Assembly: GCF_001896205.1 (NCBI RefSeq)
Contig: NZ_MPNU01000001.1
Coordinates: 487,050-551,049, forward strand
DNA: 64,000 nt
Reading direction: 5' to 3'
Source of the DNA: Edwardsiella piscicida
GTDB taxonomy: Bacteria > Pseudomonadota > Gammaproteobacteria > Enterobacterales > Enterobacteriaceae
Position numbers and translations under genes: made by a program. The notes below the pieces were generated by a model. It searched no databases and was not told the DNA's origin. It saw only the letters and a list, made by a program, of their open reading frames with translations. Positions 10,934 to 22,488 of the stretch are shown piece after piece (position 1 is the stretch's first letter; every line of letters starts with the position of its first letter).

Positions 10934-11464
10934 TTACTTGTTCTTGGCGCGTTCGAAAGAGGCGATGATTTCCGCTTTGGCCGCGGCGGCGTCAGCCCAA
11001 CCCTCGACTTTGACCCACTTGCCCTTCTCCAGATCTTTGTAGTGCTCAAAGAAATGGGCGATCTGGGCGCGCAGCAGCTCAGGCAGGTCGTTAACGTCCT
11101 GAATGTGATCGTACTCTTTGGTCAGCTTGCTGTGGGGAACGGCAACCAGCTTAGCATCTTCACCGGCTTCGTCGGTCATCTTCAGTACGCCGACCGGACG
11201 GCAGCGGATCACGGAGCCCGGCTGCAGCGGATACGGCGTCGGGACCAGCACGTCTACCGGATCGCCGTCCAGAGACAGGGTGTGGTTGATGTAGCCGTAG
11301 TTGCACGGATAGAACATAGCGGTAGACATAAAGCGGTCTACAAACAGGGCGCCAGTGTCTTTATCGATTTCATATTTGATCGGATCGGCGTTGGCCGGAA
11401 TTTCGATCACTACATAGATATCTTCCGGCATATCTTTACCGGCCGGGACGTTGATCAAGCTCAT
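10934..11464 (-). CDS. ppa: Inorganic pyrophosphatase
   Basis: The 176-residue family I pyrophosphatase matches E. coli Ppa. The signature DGDPVDVLV (Mg-binding aspartates) lies at about residue 66 and YGYINHTL just before it. It hydrolyses pyrophosphate to phosphate in the cytoplasm and drives biosynthetic reactions. ATG at 11464 follows GGAAAC in the leader. A candidate -10 (TATAAT) lies about 41-46 bases upstream inside an inverted repeat. Position between ytfP and fbp is as in E. coli. Confidence 0.97.
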   Translation of the reverse strand: MSLINVPAGKDMPEDIYVVIEIPANADPIKYEIDKDTGALFVDRFMSTAMFYPCNYGYINHTLSLDGDPVDVLVPTPYPLQPGSVIRCRPVGVLKMTDEAGEDAKLVAVPHSKLTKEYDHIQDVNDLPELLRAQIAHFFEHYKDLEKGKWVKVEGWADAAAAKAEIIASFERAKNK

Positions 11465-11492
11465 GTCGGTTTCCTTTCATCAAACCAGAAAT

Positions 11493-11521
11493 GGAGTGAC
11501 GGCTATTATAGCCGCCACTCC
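11493..11521 (-). promoter_or_regulatory. Inverted repeat with embedded -10 upstream of ppa
   Basis: GGAGTG plus CGGCT pair with AGCCG plus CACTCC around ATTAT, giving 11 pairs with one mismatch. The minus strand of the loop region reads TATAAT at 11510-11505, positioned as a -10 element for ppa. The same repeat could form a hairpin at the end of the fbp transcript, though only three T residues follow. Confidence 0.45.
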
Positions 11522-11568
11522 AAAAATGAACAGCGCGCGACGCGCAATGCCGCGCGCCGATGCGGGGA

Positions 11569-12573
11569 TTATGCGTCGGGGAACTGATGCATGAAACGTT
11601 CGGCGTCTTCTACCATGGCGCAGCTGCCGACAAAGAACGGGCAGCGCTGATGCAGTGCATCCGGCACGATATCCAGGATGCGGCGGAAGCCGTCGGTGGC
11701 CTTGCCTCCGGCCTGCTCTGCCAGGAATGACATCGGGTTGCACTCATACAGCAGGCGCAGCTTACCCTGCGGATGGCTGGCGGTGCTCGGATAGATATAG
11801 ATGCCGCCCTTCAGCAGGTTGCGGTGGAAGTCCGCCACCAGGGAGCCAATATAGCGGGAGGTATAGGGGCGCTGCGTGGTGCTGTCCTGCTCCTGACAAT
11901 ACTTGATGTACTTCTTCACGCCCAGCGGGAACTTGATGTAGTTGCCTTCGTTGATGGAGTACATGTTGCCGCTGTGCGGGAAACGCAGCCGCTCGTGGGA
12001 CAGGCAGAAGACCCCAAGGGAGGGATCGTAGGTAAACGCGTGTACGCCGTTGCCGGTCGTGTAGACCAGCATGGTGGAGGAGCCGTAGACCACATAGCCG
12101 GCGGCGACCTGGCGATTGCCCGGCTGCAGGAAGTCTTCGCGGGTGACCGGTGTGCCAAGCGGGGTAATCCGGCGATAGATGGAGAAGATGGTACCGACGG
12201 AGACGTTAACGTCGATATTGGACGAACCGTCCAGGGGATCCATCAGCACCACGTACTTGGCGTTATTGGCGCGATCGCCTTCGAAGATGACGATGTCATC
12301 CTCCTCCTCTGAGGCGATGCCGGCCACTTCACCGCGCGCTTTCAGCGCTGCCTTGAGCTTCTCGTTGGCGTACAGATCCAGCTTCATCTGCACTTCACCC
12401 TGAATATTTTCCGCACCGCTGGCGCCGATGATATCGACCAGCCCCGCCTTGTTGATATCGCGGTGGATAATTTTGGCACCCAGCTTGATTGCGGAGAGAA
12501 GAGCGGTAAGCTCACCGGTAGCGTGAGGAAAATCCTGCTGTTTTTCGACGATAAACTCGCCTAGCGTTTTCAT
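11569..12573 (-). CDS. fbp: Fructose-1,6-bisphosphatase class I
   Basis: The 334-residue protein matches E. coli Fbp (332). Class I signatures are visible: the metal site [19 protein letters not shown] (about residue 110) and the substrate loop [21 protein letters not shown] near 280. It makes fructose 6-phosphate in gluconeogenesis and is inhibited by AMP in E. coli. Start ATG at 12573 follows TCAGGGAA. It is divergent from mpl, as in E. coli. Confidence 0.97.
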   Translation of the reverse strand: MKTLGEFIVEKQQDFPHATGELTALLSAIKLGAKIIHRDINKAGLVDIIGASGAENIQGEVQMKLDLYANEKLKAALKARGEVAGIASEEEDDIVIFEGDRANNAKYVVLMDPLDGSSNIDVNVSVGTIFSIYRRITPLGTPVTREDFLQPGNRQVAAGYVVYGSSTMLVYTTGNGVHAFTYDPSLGVFCLSHERLRFPHSGNMYSINEGNYIKFPLGVKKYIKYCQEQDSTTQRPYTSRYIGSLVADFHRNLLKGGIYIYPSTASHPQGKLRLLYECNPMSFLAEQAGGKATDGFRRILDIVPDALHQRCPFFVGSCAMVEDAERFMHQFPDA

Positions 12574-12739
12574 GACACATTCCCTGATTGTGAGGAGCAG
12601 CGGTTTTTTTACAAACCGCCAACGTTTTCGCAGCGCATTTTAGCTAATGTATCGGGGCATTCCTAGGCAATTTCCTTTCGTCTGCGCTGAACTCAGCGTT
12701 AGAATGTGAACTAAATCAATGCAATCTACTGGAAGTATT

Positions 12740-14116
12740 ATGCGCATTCATATTCTTGGAGTCTGCGGCACGTTTATGGGGGGGCTGGCGTTATTGGCTC
12801 GCCAGCTGGGGCATGACGTTACCGGGTCGGATGCCAATGTCTATCCGCCGATGAGTACGCTACTGCAGCAGCAGGGAATTACGCTGCTGGAGGGCTATGA
12901 TCCTGCCCATCTAGAGCCCCAGCCGGATCTGGTCATCATTGGCAATGCGATGGCGCGCGGTAACCCGTGCGTCGAGGCGATTCTGGAGCGTAATATCCCC
13001 TACGTTTCCGGGCCGCAGTGGTTACATGATGAGGTTTTGCGTCACCGCTGGGTGATCGCCGTTGCCGGCACCCACGGGAAGACCACGACCGCCGGGATGG
13101 TGAACTGGATCCTAGAGTCCTGCGGCTATGAGCCTGGTTTTGTGATTGGCGGCGTACCGGGGAACTTCAGCGTATCGGCGCGCCTGGGTAAGAGTCCGTT
13201 CTTCGTTATCGAGGCGGATGAGTATGACTGCGCCTTTTTCGATAAGCGCTCTAAGTTCGTCCACTACTGCCCCCGCACCCTGATCCTGAACAATCTGGAG
13301 TTTGATCATGCGGATATCTTCGACGATCTGCGGGCGATCCAGCGGCAGTTCCACCATCTGGTGCGACTGGTTCCGGGCCAAGGGCGGATTATTCTACCGG
13401 CCGGCGACGCCAACCTGAAGCAGGTGATGGCGATGGGCTGCTGGAGCGAGCAGGAGCTGTGCGGCGATGAGGCCGCCTGGAGCGCGACGCGTCTGTCGAC
13501 GGATGCCAGCCGCTTCAGCGTCTCTCTGGACGGTGAGTGCGTCGGCGAGGTCGAGTGGGCGCTGGTAGGGGAGCACAACATGCACAACGGGCTGATGGCG
13601 ATCGCCGCGGCGCGTCATGTCGGCGTTCCTCCCGCAGAGGCCTGCCGGGCGCTAGGGAGCTTTATTAACGCACGCCGTCGCCTAGAGCTGCGCGGGCAGG
13701 CCTATGGCGTCAGCGTGTACGACGATTTCGCTCACCACCCGACGGCGATACTGGCGACGCTGGCGGCGCTGCGCGGTAAGGTAGGCGGCACCGCCCGTAT
13801 TCTGGCCGTGCTGGAGCCGCGATCCAATACCATGAAGATGGGGGTGTGCAAGAATGAGCTGGCGCCTGCGCTGGGTCGGGCCGATGAGGTATTTCTTTAT
13901 CAGCCACAGCATATTCCCTGGCAGGTGGCAGAGGTGGCAGAGGCCTGTGTACAGCCCGCGCACTGGAGCGCCGATCTCGGTACGCTGGTGGAGATGATCG
14001 TGAAAAACGCGCAGCCGGGCGATCACATTCTGGTGATGAGCAACGGGGGCTTTGGCGATATTCACGACCGTTTGCTGCAGGCGCTGGCGCAAAAGTCCGC
14101 TGCGCATCAGGCGTGA
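12740..14116 (+). CDS. mpl: UDP-N-acetylmuramate:L-alanyl-gamma-D-glutamyl-meso-diaminopimelate ligase
   Basis: Mpl recycles murein tripeptide by ligating it to UDP-MurNAc in the cytoplasm. The start is ATG 12740 (MRIHILGVCGTFMGGL), with GGAAG 5 bases upstream; this gives 458 residues (E. coli 457). An in-frame upstream ATG at 12719 lacks a ribosome site. Mur-ligase features: dinucleotide-like HILGVCGTFMGG, ATP loop GTHGKTTT (about 110), NNLEFDHADIF, and DDFAHHPTAI in the C-terminal domain. Confidence 0.96.
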   Translation: MRIHILGVCGTFMGGLALLARQLGHDVTGSDANVYPPMSTLLQQQGITLLEGYDPAHLEPQPDLVIIGNAMARGNPCVEAILERNIPYVSGPQWLHDEVLRHRWVIAVAGTHGKTTTAGMVNWILESCGYEPGFVIGGVPGNFSVSARLGKSPFFVIEADEYDCAFFDKRSKFVHYCPRTLILNNLEFDHADIFDDLRAIQRQFHHLVRLVPGQGRIILPAGDANLKQVMAMGCWSEQELCGDEAAWSATRLSTDASRFSVSLDGECVGEVEWALVGEHNMHNGLMAIAAARHVGVPPAEACRALGSFINARRRLELRGQAYGVSVYDDFAHHPTAILATLAALRGKVGGTARILAVLEPRSNTMKMGVCKNELAPALGRADEVFLYQPQHIPWQVAEVAEACVQPAHWSADLGTLVEMIVKNAQPGDHILVMSNGGFGDIHDRLLQALAQKSAAHQA

Positions 14117-14150
14117 CTCGCGCAACGTCGAGCGCCGCTATCGGATAAAC

Positions 14151-14182
14151 AAAACCGCAGCTCAGGCTGCGGTTTTGCTTTT
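14151..14182. terminator. Terminator mpl/yhcN
   Basis: AAAACCGCAG and CTGCGGTTTT form a 10-pair stem with a six-base loop, followed by GCTTTTT on the plus side and TTTTGTTT on the minus side. It serves mpl and probably also the convergent yhcN. Confidence 0.85.
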
Positions 14183-14227
14183 TGGGGAATGAGCCCTGAC
14201 GGGCTCGCTCGCGCCTCAGAGAGAGAA

Positions 14228-14503
14228 TCAGCGGTAGATCAGCGCCGTAGCGTGATAGTTGCCGTCGATACGCTCCTCGATAATACGGAAGGCGCTGGCG
14301 CCCTGGGACTGGGCCTTGGTCGCCAGCTGCTGATCGATATCGGCGATGGAACCGTCCAGTCCGCTGACCGTGATAACGCCCATCGGCTGCATGTCGCAGG
14401 CCTGAGCCGTCGTGATTTCCTGGGCCGGGGGCTGGGCGGCAGCGGCGCCGAATGAAAGGGCGCAAAGGGTAGCCAACGTGGCGATAGTCGCTTTAATTTT
14501 CAT
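14228..14503 (-). CDS. yhcN: YhcN-family periplasmic stress protein (DUF1471)
   Basis: The 91-residue protein starts MKIKATIATLATLCALSFGA with a signal peptide cleaved near AAAA|QPP. The mature part is a DUF1471 (YdgH/BhsA/McbA) domain, with PMGVITVSG at the start and GNYHATALIYR at the end. E. coli YhcN, encoded next to argR as here, helps the cell under acid and peroxide stress. I chose ATG 14503 because it gives a normal signal peptide and has CAGAGG about 8 bases upstream; a longer frame reaching 14560 would add 19 polar residues. Confidence 0.85.
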   Translation of the reverse strand: MKIKATIATLATLCALSFGAAAAQPPAQEITTAQACDMQPMGVITVSGLDGSIADIDQQLATKAQSQGASAFRIIEERIDGNYHATALIYR

Positions 14504-14847
14504 TGTGTTATGCCTCTGTTGTGACGGGACGTCGTCGTAAAAATGTGATTTGCATCTCATTGTCGAGTATAACGCAATAACTCAATGAATTAATATCACG
14601 CTAATTATTTGTTATGTTATTTTAACGTCGCGTAGGGCGTAGATAGATCTTAATGCGCTAAAAACGGTGTAAAAAAGATACAGGAATATAAAAACCGAAT
14701 ACATAACAGCGAATTATATGATTTTGGCGAAAAGTGCGATTCCCTCGCGAAGGGCGGCGATGCTCGGTAGGGATTCTGAGAAAAAAGCCCGCGGGCGGGC
14801 TTTATCATGGCGTAGGGCTGAACGGTTGCCGCTGCCTGCGGCGGTGA
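14504..14847. other. Intergenic region yhcN-argR
   Basis: The 344-base gap is strongly AT-rich from about 14560 to 14720, consistent with the yhcN promoter region on the minus strand. The argR terminator occupies 14781-14803. I see no gene or repeat in the remainder. Confidence 0.4.
14781..14803 (-). terminator. Terminator of argR
   Basis: Read on the minus strand, AAAGCCCGCC and GCGGGCTTTTTT form a compact hairpin ending in six T residues, 45 bases after the argR stop. Confidence 0.75.
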
Positions 14848-15321
<474 letters not shown>

Positions 15322-15363
15322 TCACCGTAAGGTAGCTATAGACCTGGTTATTATGCGTATTCG

Positions 15364-15377
15364 TGAATTTTTATGCA
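15364..15377 (-). promoter_or_regulatory. Candidate ARG box upstream of argR
   Basis: TGAATTTTTATGCA differs from the ARG-box core TGAATWWWWATTCA at one position. A partial second half-site (TGTAAATAT) starts at 15386, close to the 21-base spacing of paired ARG boxes. It lies 46 bases upstream of argR. Autorepression of argR is known in E. coli; the site here is predicted from sequence alone. Confidence 0.6.
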
Positions 15378-15781
15378 ATTTAGTCTGTAAATATCCGTGT
15401 CATTCGCGCATGAGCGGCGCAAACGGCGTAAAGCGGACGGATCATAAAGCCGTCACCGCGCGTGGATCGGGAAAAAGAGAGCAAACGCACGGAAAAGGTA
15501 AATGAAATGTTATTAATATGATGTTGTTGTAATGTAAAACACAGCGTGGATGTAACGCAGGCGTAATCCGACGTAAAGCATGTGCGGATTTTGCGCACAA
15601 ATTATTGCTATATCTTTCATCGATAAGTCATTTTTTCTAGAAACCTTGCAGCAGAGCATGGAATTAGTGTGTCAGCTCGCAATCTGAGTGTTAACAGATT
15701 GTTTTTTATAAAGTGATCTACTAATGTGCGTAGTAATGCATTCACGGCATTCTCCATTTAAATAGTAACAAGGAGTATAGA
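15378..15781. other. argR-mdh divergent intergenic region
   Basis: With the ARG box this gap totals 463 bases. It holds the promoters of argR and mdh; the mdh ribosome site AAGGAG is at 15770-15775. The stretch 15490-15780 is AT-rich. An imperfect palindrome TGTGCGGATTTTGCGCACA begins near 15580, but its half-site spacing does not suit CRP. No gene is seen. Confidence 0.4.
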
Positions 15782-16720
15782 ATGAAAGTTGCGGTTCTCG
15801 GCGCAGCGGGTGGCATCGGCCAGGCGCTCGCTCTTCTGCTTAAGACTCAGCTGCCTTCAGGTTCAGAACTCTCCCTTTACGATATCGCCCCGGTAACGCC
15901 GGGCGTCGCCGTTGATCTCAGCCATATACCTACGGCGGTCACGGTGCGCGGTTTCGGCGGTGAGGATGCCTCCCCCGCCCTAGAGGGCGCGGATATCGTG
16001 CTGATTTCTGCCGGTGTGGCCCGTAAGCCGGGGATGGATCGTTCCGATCTGTTCAACGTTAACGCCGGCATCATCCGTAACCTGATCGGACAGGTTGCGC
16101 GTACCAGCCCGAACGCCTGCATCGGTATCATCACCAACCCGGTGAATACCATGGTGCCGATTGCGGCTGAGGTGCTGAAGAAGGCGGGGGTATATAACCC
16201 GAACAAACTGTTCGGCGTGACGACGCTGGATATCATCCGCTCCAACACCTTCGTCGGTGAGCTGAAGCACCTGGATCCGGCAACGCTGGATATTCCGGTG
16301 ATTGGCGGTCACTCCGGCGTAACGATTCTGCCGCTGCTCTCGCAGATCCCGGGTGTCAGCCTCAGCGAACAAGAGGTGGCTGATCTGACCAAGCGTATTC
16401 AGAACGCTGGCACCGAGGTGGTAGAGGCTAAGGCCGGCGGCGGATCGGCAACCTTGGCCATGGGCCAGGCGGCGGCGCGCTTCGCACTGTCGCTGGTGCG
16501 GGCGATGCAGGGCGATGAAAACGTCGTGGAGTGCGGCTACGTCGAGAGCGACGGCGAATATGCCCGCTTCTTTGCTCAACCGCTGCTGCTGGGTAAAGAG
16601 GGGCTGGTACAGCGCCTGAATATCGGCACGCTGAGCGCCTTTGAACAGCATGCGTTGGAGAGCATGCTGGAGGTGCTGCGTAAAGATATCGCGCTGGGCG
16701 AAGACTTTATCAATAAGTAA
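15782..16720 (+). CDS. mdh: Malate dehydrogenase
   Basis: The 312-residue protein equals E. coli Mdh in length. It has the NAD loop GAAGGIGQ (residues 7-14), the substrate loop VARKPGMDR around 80, and the catalytic histidine in GGHSGVT near 177. It interconverts malate and oxaloacetate in the TCA cycle. A typical AAGGAG site lies 6 bases before ATG 15782. It forms its own transcription unit, closed by a clear terminator. Confidence 0.98.
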   Translation: MKVAVLGAAGGIGQALALLLKTQLPSGSELSLYDIAPVTPGVAVDLSHIPTAVTVRGFGGEDASPALEGADIVLISAGVARKPGMDRSDLFNVNAGIIRNLIGQVARTSPNACIGIITNPVNTMVPIAAEVLKKAGVYNPNKLFGVTTLDIIRSNTFVGELKHLDPATLDIPVIGGHSGVTILPLLSQIPGVSLSEQEVADLTKRIQNAGTEVVEAKAGGGSATLAMGQAAARFALSLVRAMQGDENVVECGYVESDGEYARFFAQPLLLGKEGLVQRLNIGTLSAFEQHALESMLEVLRKDIALGEDFINK

Positions 16721-16739
16721 GTCTGAGCACGACCCCTTG

Positions 16740-16769
16740 AAAACCGCAGGCATTGCCTGCGGTTTTTTT
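16740..16769 (+). terminator. Terminator of mdh
   Basis: AAAACCGCAGGCA and TGCCTGCGGTTTTTTT form a 10-12 pair stem with a minimal loop, followed by a T run; it begins 20 bases after the mdh stop. Confidence 0.9.
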
Positions 16770-16825
16770 GTATCGGCAAGAGTGCCGTGCGCGGCGGGGC
16801 TGCGGTGTGGACGACCGGGTGTGGC

Positions 16826-17110
16826 TCAGATCTTTTTGATCGCGGCGGCGTCGCGGATCAGGCGCTTGCGATCCAGCAGCTCATGGGTGACGGGATCGTA
16901 GTAACGGCTGGGCCAGATCTCGCTGGGATGGATACTGAGGGCCTCGGCGATCAGCCATTCGCCTTTGGGCCAGGGACGCGTCAAGGCGTTGGCTAGCGTC
17001 GAGCTGGACAGACCGGCGTTACGCGATACCTGAGTGAGCGTCAGCCTGCGCTTATGCAGTGCGGCAATGATCTCTGCCGGGTGCCAGTCTTCCGGGAGCG
17101 TTTTTTTCAT
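16826..17110 (-). CDS. sfsB: Ner-like DNA-binding regulator SfsB (Nlp)
   Basis: The 94-residue protein is a Ner/Nlp-type helix-turn-helix protein: IIAALHKRRLTLTQVSRNAG is the N-terminal helix pair, then the recognition region LSSSTLANALTRPWPKGEW. It resembles E. coli SfsB (92 residues), a Mu Ner-like regulator implicated in maltose gene expression, which also sits beside ispB. I chose ATG 17110, preceded by AAGGAAA; an in-frame ATG 33 bases upstream has no such site. Confidence 0.88.
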   Translation of the reverse strand: MKKTLPEDWHPAEIIAALHKRRLTLTQVSRNAGLSSSTLANALTRPWPKGEWLIAEALSIHPSEIWPSRYYDPVTHELLDRKRLIRDAAAIKKI

Positions 17111-17263
17111 CGGTGGTTTCCTTATCACTGAAAGTACCTTCATGGCGCCTGCTTAAAAAACTCCTCGGTACTATCTGAAAACCCCTTCTTCTTTTCAATT
17201 ACTTTCTAACTAATGCGATTAATAGAAAGTTAAAACTGTGATGATGGCTGCAGCGCCACATGC

Positions 17264-17288
17264 AAAAAAAAAGCGCCCGCAGGCGCTT
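17264..17288 (-). terminator. Terminator of ispB
   Basis: On the minus strand AAGCGCCTGCGGGCGCTT is followed by a T run of at least eight bases; the stem is GCGCC/GGCGC plus flanking AT pairs, 19 bases after the ispB stop. Confidence 0.85.
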
Positions 17289-17306
17289 AGACTCGATGGG
17301 AGCCGC

Positions 17307-18278
17307 TTAGAAACTGCGGTTGACGGCCAGGTTCGCCAGTCCAATCAGGGCCTGTTTATGGGGGCTGTCCGGCAGCGGCGCCAGGGCGGCGATGGCTTTG
17401 TCGGCCTCTTCTTCTGCTCGGCTGCGGGTGTAGTCCAGCGAGCCGGCCTGTTGCATGGTTTCGAGCACCGGTTCCAGCAGATGACGGCCATTGCCCTGCT
17501 CGATCGCCTGGCGGATCATCGCGGATCGCTCGGCGGATCCGTGGTGCATGGCGTGCAGCAGCGGCAGGGTCGGTTTGCCCTCGTTGAGATCGTCACCGGT
17601 ATTCTTGCCCAGCGTCTTGCCATCGGCATCGTAGTCCAGCAAATCATCGATCAGTTGAAATGCGGTGCCCAGATAGCGTCCGTAATCCTGTAGCGCTTGC
17701 TCCTGCGCGGTATCTGCTCCGGCGAGGATCGCCGAACACTGCGCGGCCGCCTCGAACAGACGGGCGGTTTTGCTGTAGATCACCTGCATGTAGTTTTCTT
17801 CGCTGATGTCGGGATCATTGACGTTCATCAGCTGCTGTACCTCGCCCTCTGCGATGACGTTGGTGGCCTCCGACATCAGCGCCAGGATGCGCAGCGACTC
17901 TAGGCTGGTCATCATCTGAAAGGCGCGGGTATAGATAAAGTCGCCGACCAGTACGCTGGCGGCATTGCCGAAGGCTGCGTTGGCGGTGGCCTTACCGCGG
18001 CGCATATCCGACTCATCCACCACGTCGTCATGCAGCAGCGTCGCGGTGTGGATAAATTCGATCAGCGCGGCGATGGTGACGTGGCGATCGCCCTGATAAC
18101 CGAGCGCGCGTGCGGCCAGTACGGCGATCATCGGGCGGATCCGTTTGCCGCCGCCGCTGATGATGTAGTAGCCAAGCTGGTTGATAAGCGCGACGTCTGA
18201 ATTTAACTGGTGAAGAATTCTCGCGTTCACATCCGCCATATCCTGCGCGGTTAACTCAGTAATTTGTTCTAAATTCAT
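17307..18278 (-). CDS. ispB: Octaprenyl diphosphate synthase
   Basis: The 323-residue trans-isoprenyl diphosphate synthase matches E. coli IspB in length. The first aspartate-rich motif is DDVVDESDMRRG (about residue 84) and the second DDLLDYDAD (about 211). It extends farnesyl diphosphate to the C40 chain that becomes the side chain of ubiquinone-8 and menaquinone-8, which links it to the ubiTUV genes further on. It is divergent from rplU, as in E. coli. Confidence 0.97.
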   Translation of the reverse strand: MNLEQITELTAQDMADVNARILHQLNSDVALINQLGYYIISGGGKRIRPMIAVLAARALGYQGDRHVTIAALIEFIHTATLLHDDVVDESDMRRGKATANAAFGNAASVLVGDFIYTRAFQMMTSLESLRILALMSEATNVIAEGEVQQLMNVNDPDISEENYMQVIYSKTARLFEAAAQCSAILAGADTAQEQALQDYGRYLGTAFQLIDDLLDYDADGKTLGKNTGDDLNEGKPTLPLLHAMHHGSAERSAMIRQAIEQGNGRHLLEPVLETMQQAGSLDYTRSRAEEEADKAIAALAPLPDSPHKQALIGLANLAVNRSF

Positions 18279-18436
18279 TGTTTTATTTCAACTGTGTATG
18301 GATGTCCCGCCAGGCGGCAGCCCTTGCCAGGCTGCCATGGGCAGCCAACTATAGTATGATTGTACTTGAAAAATGATTTAGATAAACGGCGGGGAGAAAA
18401 CTGTGCTTTTTTTCTTCTTTTCTCCTGATTCTACCC

Positions 18437-18849
<413 letters not shown>

Positions 18850-18855
18850 TTTTAG

Positions 18856-19125
<270 letters not shown>

Positions 19126-19150
19126 GTTTTTCGCGTCCTGAATGATGTAA

Positions 19151-19179
19151 GGCCCCGCAATACTTTGCGGGGCTTTTTT
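19151..19179 (+). terminator. Terminator after rpmA
   Basis: GCCCCGCAA pairs with TTGCGGGGC around TACT, followed by six T residues. Some read-through into yhbE-obgE is likely since those genes have no obvious promoter of their own. Confidence 0.9.
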
Positions 19180-19212
19180 GCGTTATGAAGACAGAGAGGG
19201 ACAGGGGCGTCC

Positions 19213-20148
19213 ATGGAGAGTAAACAGAGTGCGGCGCTGGGCATCTCGCTGGCGCTGACGACGGCGATTTTCTGGGGCGCGCTGCCGATCGCGATGAAGC
19301 AGGTTCTGCCTGACATGGCGCCTGAGACCATCGTTTGGTACCGTTTCTCCATGGCGGCATTAGGGCTGGGCAGCGTGCTGTGCCTGCGTGGTCAGCTGCC
19401 GCCGCTGCGCGTATTTCGACAGCGACGCTGGCTGTTGCTGCTGTCCGTGGCGACGGCGGGGCTGCTGGGGAACTTTATCCTGTTTAGCACCTCGCTACAG
19501 TATTTGAGCCCAACCACCTCGCAGGTGATTGGACAGCTTTCTCCGGTCGGTCTGATGTTCGCCAGCGTACTGGTGCTGAAAGAGCGGATGCGGCCAGCGC
19601 AGGTGATTGGCGCGGCGCTGCTGATCGGTGGGCTGCTCCTGTTTTTTAATACCAGCCTGGCGGAGATTTTTACCCGTCTAACGGACTACACGCTGGGCGT
19701 GTTACTCGGGATGGCGGCGGCCGGGGTCTGGGTATGCTATGGCATCGCCCAGAAAGTATTATTGCGTCGCCTGGCCTCGCAGCAGATCCTGTGTCTGTTG
19801 TATGCTTTATGTGCGATCTGCCTGTGGCCGTTAGCGCAGCCGGGCCAGATTTATCAGCTGAGCGGCTGGCAGCTGCTGTGCCTGCTGTTCTGTGGGGTCA
19901 ATACGCTGGTCGGTTACGGCGCGCTGGCCGAGGCCATGGTGCGCTGGCAGGTGGCGAAAGTGGGGGCGATAGTGACGCTGACCCCGCTGTTTACCCTGAT
20001 GTTTTCTGACGTTTTAGCGCTAGCCTGGCCGGAAACCTTTATGACGCCCAGCCTGAATACGGTGGGGTATATCGGCGCTTTTGTGGTGGTTGCCGGCGCC
20101 ATGTTTTCTGCGATTGGTCACCGTTGGTGGCCGCGCCAGCGCGCATAA
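19213..20148 (+). CDS. yhbE: EamA/DMT-family inner-membrane transporter YhbE
   Basis: The 311-residue protein has about ten hydrophobic segments in two EamA repeats, with GALPIAMKQVLPDM near the start and YLSPTTSQVIGQLSPVGL at about residue 96. It matches E. coli YhbE (321), which lies between rpmA and obgE as here. The transported substrate is not known. The C-terminus (GHRWWPRQRA) is shorter than in E. coli. It lies 48 bases upstream of obgE and is probably in the same operon. Confidence 0.9.
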   Translation: MESKQSAALGISLALTTAIFWGALPIAMKQVLPDMAPETIVWYRFSMAALGLGSVLCLRGQLPPLRVFRQRRWLLLLSVATAGLLGNFILFSTSLQYLSPTTSQVIGQLSPVGLMFASVLVLKERMRPAQVIGAALLIGGLLLFFNTSLAEIFTRLTDYTLGVLLGMAAAGVWVCYGIAQKVLLRRLASQQILCLLYALCAICLWPLAQPGQIYQLSGWQLLCLLFCGVNTLVGYGALAEAMVRWQVAKVGAIVTLTPLFTLMFSDVLALAWPETFMTPSLNTVGYIGAFVVVAGAMFSAIGHRWWPRQRA

Positions 20149-20196
20149 ACCGGATTGCCAGCGGGCGGTCCGGTCACTGATTTACGGAGACAGTAA

Positions 20197-21369
<1,173 letters not shown>

Positions 21370-21387
21370 TCAATCCGCGCGGAATCT

Positions 21388-21417
21388 GGGGCTGCCTGTA
21401 GGGCAGCCCTTTTTTTA
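21388..21417 (+). terminator. Terminator of obgE
   Basis: GGGCTGCC and GGCAGCCC form an 8-pair stem around TGTA, followed by seven T residues. The T run overlaps the stop codon of the convergent basS. Confidence 0.9.
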
Positions 21418-22488
21418 ACCGAAATCCTGCGGCGTCAGCGGCAGACGGCAGCAGGCGTTGAGCCCCGGCCCCGGGCGGTTATTACGCAGGGTGAGCTGCC
21501 CCTTGTGCAGCTGTAGGATGCGCACCACGATATTCAGCCCCAGGCCGCTGCCGCCGAAGCGCCGATCAAGGCGGTGAAAGGGCTCGGTCAGCTCGCTGGC
21601 CCGCGATTCATCGATACCGGGCCCGCTGTCGATGACCTGCAGGATACAGCCGTGTTCGTCCGCGCTCAGCGTGACCCGCAGGAGAATATCGCTGCCTTCT
21701 GGGCTGTAGCGGTGGGCATTCTCCACCAAATTACGCAGCATCAGGCGGAGCAGCATCGCATCGCCGTGCATCGCTAGCTGTGACGGCGTCTCCAGCCGCA
21801 GGTGCTGTCCACGCAGCGCCAGCATCTCGCACAGCTCGCTGCGCTGGGCGAGCACCACCTCGCTTATCAGCTCCAACTGCGGGTAATGGCCGCTGGCAAA
21901 ATTCTGTCCGACGCGCGACAGCATCAGCAGCTGCTCGACCGTGTGCATCAGCTGATCGATGCGCTGCACCAGCGTAGTGGCCTCCGGCACGCCGCTCTGC
22001 TCCATCAGCTCAAGGTGTAGGCGTACGCCGGCGAGGGGGGTGCGTAGCTCGTGTGCGGCGTCCGCCGTGAACAGACGCTCCTGGCGCAGGGTGTGCTGCA
22101 GGCGGCTAAACAGGTGGTTGAGGGTACGGGTGATCGAGGTGATCTCCGTCATACTGCTGTCGATATCGATGGGCGTCAGGTTACTGGGCGAACGTTTCTC
22201 TAGCCGCGCCTGTAGCTGGTTAAGCGGGCGGACTATCCAGCTGACGGCCAGCCAGGAGAGCAGCAGCGTGACGGCCATCATCACCAGGGAGGGGATCAGC
22301 AGGGCGGCAATGGCCTCGCGGATCTCTTTATCAACCTGCTCCGTGCGCACCTTGGCGCTGAGGGTTTCGTTAACCAGAAAGCTTATCTGCTCCCGGCTTT
22401 CGTGCCATAGCCACAGCGCGCTGACCAACTGGGTGACCAGCAGGATCAGCGCCAGCATAATGAGCAGCGTACGGCGTAGGCTGATCAC
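21415..22488 (-). CDS. basS: Sensor histidine kinase BasS (PmrB)
   Basis: The 357-residue kinase has TM1 (about 8-28), a short periplasmic loop, TM2 (about 63-85), a HAMP domain, the phospho-acceptor motif FTADAAHELRTPLAG (His at about 148), an N-box (LRNLVENAHRYS) and G-boxes (DSGPGID, GSGLGLNIV). The periplasmic loop has two ExxE motifs (ESRE, EIRE), which bind ferric iron in Salmonella PmrB. It should phosphorylate BasR and control lipid A modification. It overlaps basR by 4 bases (ATGA). QseC is the main alternative; the ExxE loop favours PmrB. Confidence 0.88.
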   Translation of the reverse strand: MISLRRTLLIMLALILLVTQLVSALWLWHESREQISFLVNETLSAKVRTEQVDKEIREAIAALLIPSLVMMAVTLLLSWLAVSWIVRPLNQLQARLEKRSPSNLTPIDIDSSMTEITSITRTLNHLFSRLQHTLRQERLFTADAAHELRTPLAGVRLHLELMEQSGVPEATTLVQRIDQLMHTVEQLLMLSRVGQNFASGHYPQLELISEVVLAQRSELCEMLALRGQHLRLETPSQLAMHGDAMLLRLMLRNLVENAHRYSPEGSDILLRVTLSADEHGCILQVIDSGPGIDESRASELTEPFHRLDRRFGGSGLGLNIVVRILQLHKGQLTLRNNRPGPGLNACCRLPLTPQDFG

